Assembly: GCA_964632945.1 (NCBI GenBank)
Contig: CAZWCX010000175.1
Coordinates: 1-12,408 of the forward strand
Source: CAZWCX01 sp964632945
GTDB taxonomy: Bacteria; Planctomycetota; MHYJ01; WSZJ01; CAZWCX01
DNA: 12,408 nucleotides
Direction of reading: 5' to 3'
In this document: positions 1-8,300 of the stretch, one piece after another
Layout: each line of letters opens with the position of its first letter
How positions within the stretch are numbered: position 1 is the first letter of the stretch
The notes under the pieces: model-generated
Told to the model about the DNA's origin: nothing
The model's database searches: none
The model's input: only the letters and a program-made list of their open reading frames with translations
Position numbers and translations under genes: made by a program

Positions 1-196
1 CGCCCAGGTCGAGCGGCAGGAAGTCGAAGAAGAGCGTCCGATCGCCCTCCGTCGCGATGGAGGTGAGCTGCCCGCGCGTCGCCACGGGCATCAACTCGTG
101 GACCTTCTCGATGTTCGTGGTCTTCCCGCTCAGACCCGGTCCGTAATAGACGAGCTTGCAGTTGACTTCCCGCCGCGCGAAGTTGATTTGCACCAT
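1..196 (-). CDS. mglA: MglA-type Ras-like small GTPase, N-terminal part (cut by window edge)
   Basis: Sixty-five codons are visible, starting at the ATG complementary to 194-196; MglA proteins are usually about 190-200 residues, so two thirds lie outside the window. The N-terminus has the family look (MVQINFARREVNCKLVYYGP). The P-loop GPGLSGKT is at residues 19-26. The segment TEGDRTLFFDFLPLDLG at 49-65 matches the MglA switch II/PM3 region, where classical Ras proteins carry a DxxG motif. Family knowledge: MglA cycles between GTP and GDP and sets cell polarity or motility in Myxococcus and Thermus, with the Roadblock protein MglB as its activating protein. Here it lies 76 bases after an MglB-like gene on the same strand, which supports the pairing. 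No clear Shine-Dalgarno sequence precedes it, so translation may depend on the upstream gene. What it controls in this organism cannot be told. Confidence 0.93.
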   Translation of the reverse strand, partial: MVQINFARREVNCKLVYYGPGLSGKTTNIEKVHELMPVATRGQLTSIATEGDRTLFFDFLPLDLG

Positions 197-272
197 GTTC
201 GGTTACCGTGATGGCTGGGGTTGCGCAATGGGGTCGGATCGCGTCGGCCCCGGGGAAACGCTGGCCGCAGAC

Positions 273-620
273 CTACAGCTTGGTCATGTTCTTGATGCGA
301 TACGCGGCGCCGGAAATGGCGATCAGCGTCAGGTCCATATTGAGTCTCTTGTCGAGAACGACGGCCAGATACCCGACCCCGATGTCGACGAACACCAGCT
401 TGCCGTGGGCCGAGTTGAGAATGAGGCGGGTGAAGCCCTCGTGTCCCACGGTGGCCAGCGCCTGTTTCAGTTCCCGGATCGCGTTGGAGGCGATCGCCGC
501 GACCAGATCTTCCTGGAGTCCCACCCCGAGCACGGAGGCGACCACCATCCCATCGGGGGTGAGAATCATGCTGCCCCGGACCCCAACCTCCTGGTTGAGT
601 TCCGAGAGAATCTTCTTCAT
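273..620 (-). CDS. mglB: Roadblock/LC7 domain protein, MglB-like (115 aa)
   Basis: This is a single Roadblock/LC7 domain. It begins with a helix and GVRGSMILTPDGMVVAS at residues 13-29, followed by a helix rich in Ala and Ile (about 36-56) and a strand set including LVFVDIGVGYLAVVLD (75-90), the usual order for this fold. At 115 residues it is shorter than characterised MglB proteins (about 160), so it lacks their extra tail. The start at MKKIL is preferred to an ATG 32 codons upstream because the fold begins there and the extension is Pro/Arg-rich and featureless; the Shine-Dalgarno candidate GGGAG (634-638) is weak and 13 bases away. Roadblock proteins dimerise and regulate NTPases. Position directly before mglA suggests it is the GTPase regulator, probably the activating protein. 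The gene name is by analogy. Confidence 0.85.
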   Translation of the reverse strand: MKKILSELNQEVGVRGSMILTPDGMVVASVLGVGLQEDLVAAIASNAIRELKQALATVGHEGFTRLILNSAHGKLVFVDIGVGYLAVVLDKRLNMDLTLIAISGAAYRIKNMTKL

Positions 621-680
621 GAGAGCGGCGGCACTCCCAAGACACCCATCCCGCAAGAGTTCCGGCGCACACGGGCGGAT

Positions 681-697
681 CCGCAGGGTCACTGCGG
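681..697 (-). other. Short hairpin in the mglB leader
   Basis: CCGCAG (681-686) and CTGCGG (692-697) form a 6-bp stem with a 5-base loop. It falls in the predicted untranslated leader between the promoter at 726-754 and the start codon at 620. It may only reflect high GC content. Confidence 0.3.
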
Positions 698-725
698 GCG
701 GTCGGGCCGGAAACACTCACGGCGT

Positions 726-754
726 AGGGTAGCCCCGACACCCCGGGGTGTCAA
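726..754 (-). promoter_or_regulatory. Candidate sigma70 promoter for the mglB-mglA pair
   Basis: Read on the minus strand, a perfect -35 box TTGACA (749-754) is followed after 17 bases by TACCCT (726-731), a weak -10. The leader to the mglB start would be about 100 bases. The -35 shares a 12-base stretch with the promoter of the gene at 5366-8533, and a 16-bp palindrome covers the -35 end and half of the spacer. Confidence 0.45.
737..752. repeat. Perfect 16-bp palindrome GACACCCCGGGGTGTC
   Basis: The two 8-base halves are exact reverse complements with no loop. It lies 12 bases past the stop of the TPR-Roadblock gene and overlaps the -35 box of the candidate mglB promoter. With no spacer and no T-run after it, it looks more like a binding site for a dimeric regulator than a terminator, although RNA structure is also possible. 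Confidence 0.55.
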
Positions 755-756
755 CG
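745..756 (-). repeat. 12-base promoter repeat, copy 1 (CGTTGACACCCC)
   Basis: Read on the minus strand this 12-mer contains the -35 box of the candidate mglB promoter. An identical copy sits at 8643-8654 at the equivalent place before the large gene 5366-8533. Confidence 0.6.
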
Positions 757-763
757 ATTTCCC

Positions 764-1918
764 CTATTTCTTCGCCGTGAAGGCGGCTTCTTCGCGCGAT
801 ACCGAATCGAGGAAGGTGTCGATCGAAGCCAGGACTTCGTCCCGCTTGGCGTGAGGGGCGGAGCCGACGCCAAGGGTCATGTTGCGAATCCCGATGACAT
901 TCACCGTGCCCGCGGGGGTTTCGAACTCGCCGCGCTGGAAAGCGCCGATGTCCATCCGCTTGGAGGATTCCTGGGCACATTGCGAGATCACTGCGACGCA
1001 CTTGGCGAGGGCCTCCTCGGGGATTTTTCCGACGCTGTGGCCGGCGACCATGCGACCCCGCGCGTCGATGATGACCGCCGTCTGGAATCCCTCGACGTTG
1101 TTGAAGCCGCGCAGGAGATCCTGCATGCGGCGGGAGTCGATGCGGCTGCCGGCGTGTTTGGCCGTCGATTCCGCGGGATGCAGCGAAGAGAATTTCTGAC
1201 CCAAATCCCCCAGCCGGCCGCGCACCTCCACATTGCGGAACAGCTGGTCGAGCGCCTCGCGCGGGGCATTCTTGGGCTGGATCTCGTTGAGTCTCGTCTC
1301 CAGGGAGCGCACCGCTTCGTCATCGGGGGCGAAGTGGTAGATCTGACCGATCGACTGCCGGGCGAGGTCCCAGGCCTCGATCTCGGCGGCCAGAACGGCC
1401 AGGAGGTAGAGGCAGCGATAGTTCAGATTGTTGATGGTGATGGACTTTTGGAAATGCTCGACCGCCGTGGTGCCGTCCTTGGCGAGGTAGTCCTCGTGGA
1501 ACCGCCAGAAGCGGATCTGGCCGCTGATCTGGTGGAGCGACTCGTCCTCGGGGAAATGGGCCAAACCGCGCCGCGCGACTTCCATGGCGCCGTCGAGATC
1601 CCCCAACTCCCGGAAGTAGAGTTCCGCGAGGCGGGCGTAGCCGCCCGGATTGGGCGACTTCTCGATGCTCTTTTGCAGTTCGTTGATCCGCGACTGGTGG
1701 ATCATCTTGGTGATGTAGCGATAGGTGGAGACCACCCGGTCGTTTTCCGGGAAGCTCTCCATAGCCTTCTTGGCGACTTCCAGGGCCCGCTGTGCCTCTT
1801 CATAGGCCATCAGGCGTTCGGCGAACGCGCAGAGATTCATGGGCGAAGGGCTGTCCTTGGCGGTCGCCTCGAGCTTGTCCAGTTCCCGTTTCCGGCGCAG
1901 GTTGTCGAAGATGCCCAT
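764..1918 (-). CDS. TPR-repeat protein with C-terminal Roadblock-like domain (384 aa)
   Basis: The first two thirds (about residues 28-215) are helical TPR-type repeats; recognisable units include EEAQRALEVAKKAMESFPEN (40-59), a repeat near 94-124 (YARLAELYFRELGDLDGAMEV onward) and one near 148-172. A charged linker (about 216-258) leads to a domain at about 262-372 that reads like Roadblock/LC7: NNVEGFQTAVIIDARGRMVAG (274-293 region), an Ala/Cys-rich helix, then strands including GTVNVIGIRNMTLGV. There is no signal peptide or membrane helix, so it is cytoplasmic. The start is supported by AAAGGA (1924-1929) five bases upstream. It follows the large sensor gene by 78 bases and precedes mglB. 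A scaffold linking TPR partners to the MglA GTPase is inferred; catalytic activity is not suggested by anything visible. Confidence 0.85.
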   Translation of the reverse strand: MGIFDNLRRKRELDKLEATAKDSPSPMNLCAFAERLMAYEEAQRALEVAKKAMESFPENDRVVSTYRYITKMIHQSRINELQKSIEKSPNPGGYARLAELYFRELGDLDGAMEVARRGLAHFPEDESLHQISGQIRFWRFHEDYLAKDGTTAVEHFQKSITINNLNYRCLYLLAVLAAEIEAWDLARQSIGQIYHFAPDDEAVRSLETRLNEIQPKNAPREALDQLFRNVEVRGRLGDLGQKFSSLHPAESTAKHAGSRIDSRRMQDLLRGFNNVEGFQTAVIIDARGRMVAGHSVGKIPEEALAKCVAVISQCAQESSKRMDIGAFQRGEFETPAGTVNVIGIRNMTLGVGSAPHAKRDEVLASIDTFLDSVSREEAAFTAKK

Positions 1919-1963
1919 GAACGTCCTTTCTCGGGGTCAGGCCCTGTCCAGGAATTCCGCGTC

Positions 1964-1984
1964 CCTCCGGGGCGGTCCCGGAGG
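1964..1984 (-). terminator. GC-rich hairpin between the large sensor gene and the TPR-Roadblock gene
   Basis: CCTCCGGG (1964-1971) and CCCGGAGG (1977-1984) give an exact 8-bp stem with a 5-base loop, 12 bases beyond the stop at 1997. No T-run follows, so it would be a poor intrinsic terminator. Partial attenuation or mRNA end protection is as likely, and no promoter is visible in the rest of this gap. Confidence 0.4.
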
Positions 1985-1996
1985 CGCGGCCGGGTT

Positions 1997-4900
1997 TTAG
2001 GATCCCCCTCCCAGGCGGATCGCGTAGAGTTGTCCATCGTCGGAGCCGACATAGAGAGCGCCATCGTGGAGGAGCGGCGTACCGTTGATCGGGCTCCGGA
2101 TCACGGCCCGCCAGTCCAGTTCGCCGGTCTGGGCGTCGACGACGTAGAGGCACCCGTCCCGGGCGCCGAAGTAGGCCTTCCGGCCCTGCAAGCCGATGCC
2201 GGCCGCCACGGGACCGTCGGCGGTGAACGTCCAAACCGGGGAACCGCCGGCGCGGGCGAAGGCGAGGACGCGCCCGGCGAGGGTGCCGACGCAGACCCGG
2301 TCGGCGTCGACGGCCGGCCGACCGAGGATCGAGGCGCCGGTCTCCACCGACCAGGTCACGCTCCGCGTCTTGAGATCCACCGCGACGAGGCGACCGGCCT
2401 TGGTGGCCACGAATACCTGGTCGCCGTCGAGGACCGGCGCGGCCGCGATCTCGCCGCCGCACTCCACGTCCCACTGGGGCTTCCCCTTGGCGGCGTCGAC
2501 CGCGCGGAGCTTGCCGTCCTCCGAGCCGAACAGCACCTGGCCCGACCAGAACAGCGGCCCGCCGGTCACCCGTCCACCGGCTTGCGCGGTCCAGACCGCC
2601 TCCCCGGACTCGCGCTTGACGGCGTGAACGAGCCGGTCGTGGCTGCCGACGATGACCAGGGCGGGATCGTCGAGCACCAACGGGGTCCCCTGGATGAAGA
2701 GTTGGGTGGCATACTCCCACCGCTTCCGGCCGTCGGCGAGCCCGACCCGGTAGAGCCGGTGATCGTTGGTCCCGATGTAGAGGGAATCTCCGTGCAGGGC
2801 CGGCGAGGCGATGACGTCCCCCGAGGTATCGGCGGCGAAGGTCCATTGGACTTCCCCCTTCTCGCGCGTCACCGCGTAGACGTGCCCGTCGCGGCTGGCG
2901 ACGAGGAGGAGATCCCCGTGCGCGACCGGCCTGGCCTCGATCGGCCCGCGGGAGCGGAAGCGCCAGTGAATCACCTTCTCCAGGTGGAAGGTGAGGATGG
3001 GCGGGCTGTCCCGCGTCACCTCCGACTTCGCCGGCAAGAAGCCGGCGGTTTCGACCCAGAGCGTGGCCTGGGGCGACCCGAAGGGAAGGCGCAGCACGGT
3101 CGGCGTCTTGCCGATGTCGGTGCGACCGAGCTTGACGGTCGATCCGGGCGGGTAGCTGACCACGCGGATCGGCAAGAACGATGCCCGCGTGGCCGGCGTG
3201 TACGGGTACTCCTTCCACAGCTGATGCACGAGCCGATAGGCCTCGTCGAGATTTCCCGCGCCCGACTGCCGGGCGATGGCGGCGGCGAGTTCCTGCGCCT
3301 GCCCGAGGGCGAGGTCGACCTTGCCGATGTTCTCGCGCGCCTGACGTTCGAGGTCCGCATCCCCCTTTTTCTTCGCCCAGTCCTCGACCTCGGCGAACAC
3401 CCGACGGGCGTCCTCCAGGTCCGGGCCGTCCACGGCGATGGCGGTGGCCTCGCGGAAGCGCATCTGTATCGTCTCGCGCTCCTTGCGTTCGGCCTCTTCG
3501 CGGGCCAGTCGCGCCTCCTCCTCACGCGCCTGACGCTCGCGCTCCTCGCGCTCGAGGCGCTCCTTCTCTTCGCGCTCCGCGCGCGCCTTGGCCTGCCGTT
3601 CGGCCTCCTCGCGTTCCAGCCGCTCCCGTTCTTCCTGCTCCTTGCGCAGGCGTTCGAGGCGATCGGCCTCCGCCTTGGCGGCGATCTCCTCGGGCGTCGG
3701 CTGATGGACGGGCGGAGTCGGCGGGGCTTCCGAGCGTCCGAAGACCCACCAGACGCCGAGGCCGCACACGAGGAGCGCCGCCGCGCCGGCGACGGCCGGC
3801 AACATCCAGGCAGGCATCGGCGTCCGCTTGCGGCGCCGGATGCGCGTCTCCTTCGCCAGCCCGTGCAGGTCGCCGGCGTTCGGCACCAGCGAGTTCAGGC
3901 GCTGCTGCAGGGCTTCCGCCTGCTTGCTGGGCGTTCCCAGCATGTTCTGGTACGACGCCGAGAGCGCGTCGGCCGCCGCATCCCGATCTCCCAATTCCAG
4001 AAACGCGCGCGCCCCCAGGATGTGCAGATCCACGTGATCCACCAGCAGACCCGAAGTCTCGCGATAGAGATCGACCGTCTCCTGCCAGCCTTGCGTGGCG
4101 GAAAGCGAATGCAGGAGGGGCATGACGACGCGCGCCGTCTTCTCTTTCTGCTTCGTCGCCAGGTACCGCGACAGGAGGTTCCGCTGCACCCCGGCCGAAT
4201 TCGGATCGCACTTGAGCGCCTGCTCCAGGAGCTGGATCGCCAGCGAAGGATTGTCCCCCTTGTCGGCCTGTGCAGCCGCTGCGGTCAGGTGTTGCACGGC
4301 GGACTTGAGATCGCCGGTCTCGATCTCCAGCGAGGCCACCAGCCGCAGCGCCCCCAGGTCCTCCGGCGTCCGCTCCACGGCGCGCGTGGCCAGGCGAAGC
4401 GCGCGATCCTTCTCCCCCTCGGTCCGCAGCTTCTCCGCCCCGGCGCGAAGTTCGTCCGTCGCCGCGGGAAACACCTTTCCTTCGGTGATCGCCTGGTAGA
4501 GGAGCCGACAGGTCTCGAACCGCCCGTGCGTGGAGGCGGCGATCACCTCCAGGACGGATCGCGTCCCGTCGGTGAGGTTGAGCACCTCCACCTCCGCCGG
4601 CGCGGTGATCTGCCCATTGGCGATCGCCCCCTTCGTGCGCGCCCCCGTGCAATACACCTCCTCGAAGTCGGTGATCACCTCGCCCATGCGCGCCCATTCG
4701 TCGAGCCGGCGCGCGGCCTCCAGCAGGAGCCCGTTCACGTCCAGTTCGATGGCGGTGACCGGCGACGACGGATCCTGCAGTTCCTCGGGCGCCGCTCCTT
4801 CCTGAAACTCGAAGTTGGCTTCCTTCCACCAGAAGAGGTCGTGCACCTCCTCCTCGATCTGGGTGCGCACGACGTGGTCGAGTTGTTCCTGCGAGACGAG

Positions 4901-5188
4901 GCCGAGATCGATCAGGACCTCGCCCAGCTTCTGTTTCGTGATCCGCTGCTGCTTGAGCGCGGAATCGAGCAGGCCCTGCGTGATCACGCCGGAACGGACG
5001 AGCAGGTCGCCGAGGAGGGAAGTGTTCCGGCCGCCGACCTGGAGCAGCCGCAGGCCCCGGCGGCCGAAGTAGATGGTCTTTCGTCGTTCCCCGTTGACGA
5101 CGAAGAGCGTCCCTTCCTTCTGCGACAACGCCAGGGTCTGGAAGATGTCGGCGAGGCTGAAGGTGGTCAGGTCGCCCTTGAGTGCCAT
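1997..5188 (-). CDS. Large membrane sensor: DUF4388/PATAN, MshEN-like repeat, TPR, TM helix, coiled coil, PEGA, 8-bladed propeller (1063 aa)
   Basis: Residues 1-50 are a DUF4388 (PATAN) start (MALKGDLTTFSLADIFQTLA). Residues 58-110 form two 24-residue helical repeats split by five residues, as in GspE_N/MshEN. The DUF4388-associated IEEEVHDLFWWKEANFEF is at 111-128. A winged-helix-like piece with LTDGTRSV lies at 205-212. TPR-like repeats span about 245-440. Arg/Lys-rich RRRKR at 451-455 precedes one membrane helix (about 459-483), placing the N-terminus inside. A Glu/Arg coiled coil (498-575), a PEGA domain (about 663-737) and eight repeats of about 40 residues (742-1063, recurring DGxLYAVD and W motifs) follow outside. 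The first propeller strand (HWRFRSR) can close the last blade. AGGA lies 10 bases before the ATG, and a promoter is at 5287-5316. Probably a sensor or scaffold; the ligand is unknown. Propeller relatives include BamB and PQQ enzymes, but no enzyme active site is evident. Confidence 0.9.
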   Translation of the reverse strand: MALKGDLTTFSLADIFQTLALSQKEGTLFVVNGERRKTIYFGRRGLRLLQVGGRNTSLLGDLLVRSGVITQGLLDSALKQQRITKQKLGEVLIDLGLVSQEQLDHVVRTQIEEEVHDLFWWKEANFEFQEGAAPEELQDPSSPVTAIELDVNGLLLEAARRLDEWARMGEVITDFEEVYCTGARTKGAIANGQITAPAEVEVLNLTDGTRSVLEVIAASTHGRFETCRLLYQAITEGKVFPAATDELRAGAEKLRTEGEKDRALRLATRAVERTPEDLGALRLVASLEIETGDLKSAVQHLTAAAAQADKGDNPSLAIQLLEQALKCDPNSAGVQRNLLSRYLATKQKEKTARVVMPLLHSLSATQGWQETVDLYRETSGLLVDHVDLHILGARAFLELGDRDAAADALSASYQNMLGTPSKQAEALQQRLNSLVPNAGDLHGLAKETRIRRRKRTPMPAWMLPAVAGAAALLVCGLGVWWVFGRSEAPPTPPVHQPTPEEIAAKAEADRLERLRKEQEERERLEREEAERQAKARAEREEKERLEREERERQAREEEARLAREEAERKERETIQMRFREATAIAVDGPDLEDARRVFAEVEDWAKKKGDADLERQARENIGKVDLALGQAQELAAAIARQSGAGNLDEAYRLVHQLWKEYPYTPATRASFLPIRVVSYPPGSTVKLGRTDIGKTPTVLRLPFGSPQATLWVETAGFLPAKSEVTRDSPPILTFHLEKVIHWRFRSRGPIEARPVAHGDLLLVASRDGHVYAVTREKGEVQWTFAADTSGDVIASPALHGDSLYIGTNDHRLYRVGLADGRKRWEYATQLFIQGTPLVLDDPALVIVGSHDRLVHAVKRESGEAVWTAQAGGRVTGGPLFWSGQVLFGSEDGKLRAVDAAKGKPQWDVECGGEIAAAPVLDGDQVFVATKAGRLVAVDLKTRSVTWSVETGASILGRPAVDADRVCVGTLAGRVLAFARAGGSPVWTFTADGPVAAGIGLQGRKAYFGARDGCLYVVDAQTGELDWRAVIRSPINGTPLLHDGALYVGSDDGQLYAIRLGGGS

Positions 5189-5286
5189 GCTCCGGATTTC
5201 CTACAGCGCCGCAGCGGGCCCTAGACGCAAGGCGGAAAAGGAACGCCAACACCGGAAGCCAGGAGGACTTGGCAAGGCAGCACCGC

Positions 5287-5316
5287 ATCATACCGGGTAC
5301 GAGGGAGCGTCGTCAA
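5287..5316 (-). promoter_or_regulatory. Candidate sigma70 promoter for the sensor gene 1997-5188
   Basis: On the minus strand TTGACG (5311-5316) is followed after 18 bases by TATGAT (5287-5292); each box differs from consensus at one position. The leader to the ATG at 5188 would be about 90 bases. Confidence 0.6.
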
Positions 5317-5342
5317 CATTCGACCGCGGTTCCGGAGGGGGA

Positions 5343-5358
5343 TCCGGGCCAACCCGGA
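5343..5358 (-). terminator. Weak hairpin after the sensor gene 5366-8533
   Basis: TCCGGG (5343-5348) and CCCGGA (5353-5358) form a 6-bp stem with a CCAA/TTGG loop, 7 bases past the stop codon at 5366. No T-run follows. It may be a weak terminator placed before the next promoter, or a chance GC-rich pairing. Confidence 0.3.
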
Positions 5359-5365
5359 GGGAACG

Positions 5366-8300
5366 TCAGCGGGCGGAAGAAGGCACGTCGGTGGCGTACA
5401 GATGGCCATCGTCCGAGCCGACGTACAGCATGCCGTCCTGGACCGTCGGAATCCCGTTGACCGGTCCCCGCGTACCCAGCTTCCAGAGGGTCGATCCGTC
5501 GCTGCTGTGCAGGACATGGACGTTGCCGTCGCGGGCGCCGACCACGAGTTGATCCTCGTACAGCGCGAGGCCGCCGGAGATCGCGGCGCCCAGGTTCACG
5601 CGCCACAGTTCCTTGCCTTCCGTCCGGCTGACGGCGAAGACCCATCCCGCACTCGAGCCCGCATAGACGGCGTCGGCCCCGAGCGCGACCCGGCGCGTGA
5701 TGCTCGCCCCCATCTGGAGGGTCCAGGAGGTCTTCCGTGACGGCAAATCCAGACAGATCAGGGTGCCGGCCTTGGTGCCGACGTACGCCTGGTCACCCGC
5801 GACGACCGGGGTCGCCACGATGTCCGAGCCGCACGCGATCGTCCACAACACCTTGCCGCCGGCCGGTTCCACGGCCCGCAGGATGCCGTCCTCCGAGCCG
5901 AAGAGGACGCTGTTTCCCCAGACCGCCGCCTGCCCGGTAATGGGGCCGCCGGTCGGGACCGTCCAGAGGGCCTTGCCGGTGTCGCGATGAATGCCGTGCA
6001 GTTTCTTGTCGTGGCTTCCCACCACCACGAGGGGTAGGTCGTCGAGCACGAGCGGGTCGCCCTGCACGAACAGACCGGCCGCGTAGCGCCACTTCTCCTT
6101 CCCGGTGTCGCGCGCGATCCGATAGACCTTCTGGTCGTTGCTGCCCGCATACACCGAGTCGCCGTGAACGAAAGGGGAGGAAAGGATGTCGCCGCCGTCG
6201 GCCGTCCGGAACGCCCAGGCGAGGCTGCCGTCGGAGAGGTTGACGGCGTAGAGATGCCCGTCACGGCTGCCGAAGTAGACGCGGCCCTCGTGCAGCGTCG
6301 GGCGCCCCTCGATCGGGCCGCGGGTGCGGTAGCGCCACCGGATGATCTTCTCCAGCGTCACCGAGACCTGCGCTTCGCTCTGAAGCGAGACTTCGCGGGT
6401 GTTGGGCAGAAATCCGGGGTACTCGATGAGCAGGGAGAGTCGTTCCGCGTCCCGGGGCAGGGAAACGACGACCGGAGACTTTCCGACGTCCATCCGTCCG
6501 GCCTTGATGCTGGCCCCGGGGGGAACGGTTCGCACCTGGATCGGCAGCGCCGACTCGCGGGCGGCGGGGGTGCGGTCGTGTTTCTCCCACAGGAGCTTGA
6601 CTTTGGCGTTCGCCTGGGCGATTTCCCCCTTCGCGATCAGGCCCTCCACCTCCCGGGCCAGCGTCGCGGCGGCGTCGATGCGGGCCTGTACGCGTTCGCG
6701 GCCGGTGCGGGCGACCTTCTCGATGTCCGGCTGGGAATTCGCCGTCGCCCACTCTTCCACTTCCGCGTAGACTTGCAGGGACTGGGCCAGGTTCGGGGCG
6801 ATGTTCTCCAGTTCCGCCGCTTGCTCCAGCCGCTCGCGGCGCTCCTGAGCGGCCCGCTTGTGGGCGTCGATCAGGGCCGCCTGCTCCCGCGCGGCGCGCT
6901 CGGCCTCCTCCCGTTGCCGGCGATCGATGTCCGCCACGGCCGTGGTGACGCGGGCCGGGACCGAACTGAGCGGGAATTGAGCGCCGATCTTGCGCAGGGC
7001 GTCGCGCGCCGCATCCCACTGCTTCCCGCTCGCCAGGCGCTCCGCCTCTTCCCGGGCGCGCTCGAAGGCGGCGCTCGCCTTCGCCTCCTGCTGCTTGTAC
7101 CACCAGCCCGCGCCGACGAGGACGGCCAACACGACCGCGCCCACGAGGGCGAACTTGAGGGTCTTCCCGCTCTTCACCCGCTTCAGCGACATCCCCTGGG
7201 CAAGCGACAGCAGGTCGGGCGTTTCGCCGGCCAGCGCCTGGACGCGACGCGTCAACTGCTCGTACCGCCGGGCTTCCTTGCCGGACAGGGCATGCACGGC
7301 CTTCTCGAGGATCTGGCGCGCCCCCTCGCGGTTCTTGAGTTCGAGGAGCGCCCGGGCTTGCACGACATGGAGGTCGAGCGGCTCGCGGGCGAACCCGGCG
7401 GCCCAGACGCACAGGTCGCGCGCCTCCTCGCTGCGCTTGGAGGCGACGAGCTTCACCGCGAGGGGCTTGGCGAGCTCCTCGGCGCGTTCCTTGTTGCCGC
7501 CGTCGGCATGATGACGGCAGAGCGCAAGCTGCGCCTCCAGGTTGACCGGATCACAAAGCACCGCGCGCTCCAGGGCCTGCGTGGCGCGCGCGGCGTCGGA
7601 CTCGAGCTTCGCCTGAGTGGCCAGGCGCAGGTACGTGCCCGCAGCCTCCGCCTTGCGGCCGAGCTCGTCCTGGATCTGAGCCGTCATCTCGAGCATCGGA
7701 AGATCGTCGGGGGCCATGGCCAGGGCGCCCGACAGGATCGCCAGGGCGCGCTCGCGGTCCCCCTCGTCGCGCAACCGGATCGCCGCGTCCCGAAGATGCT
7801 CGACCTCGGCCTTCAGGACCTTGCCGGCAGCCGTCGCCTCGGACAACAGCCGCACGGCGTCGAAACGCGAGACCGGCACATCCTTGATCAACTGATTCAC
7901 GTTCCGCGTGCCGTCGCACAGGCGCAGGACCGCCGCCTCGTTGGGATCCCCCACCTGACCGGACTCCAGGACGGTTTGCCCGTCCACCGACAACAAATAG
8001 ACGGCGGAGAAATCCGGAACCACCTGGAGCATCCGATCCCACTCGTCCAGGCGCCGAGCGGCCTCAAAGAGCAGACCGTTGATGTCGAATTGCTGCGCCC
8101 GCTGGCGCGCGCCTTCCCCGACCTCGTGCTCCGGCAACGGTCCGTCGAAGAACTCGAAGTGCGCGGTCTTCCACCAGAAGATGTCGTACAGTTCCTCCTC
8201 GAGGAAAGAACGCATCACGAGATCGATCTCGTCCTGGGTGGCAAGCCCCATGTCCATGAGGACGTCGCTGAGGGTCCGCCGCGTCGCCTTGCCGTTTTCG

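Noticed and set aside
130..854. Overlapping open frames on both strands around mglB
   Set aside because: They conflict with the Roadblock gene at 273-620 and have low-complexity Arg/Gly/Pro translations.
1997..2971. PQQ-dependent dehydrogenase activity for the propeller
   Set aside because: Only the blade repeats resemble that family; I see no catalytic Asp/Glu/Cys-Cys arrangement, and the protein context is that of a sensor or scaffold.
3481..3700. Tandem DNA repeat suggested by recurring GCGCTCCTCGCGCTC-like phrases
   Set aside because: It encodes the Glu/Arg coiled coil of the sensor; the repetition comes from codon and heptad bias and no exact tandem unit is seen.
851..5224. A plus-strand open frame of 1457 codons
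   Set aside because: It lies antisense to the TPR-Roadblock and sensor genes, which show clear domains, good starts and promoters. Its own translation is Arg/Gly/Asp-rich with no recognisable family, as expected for the complement of GC-rich coding sequence.
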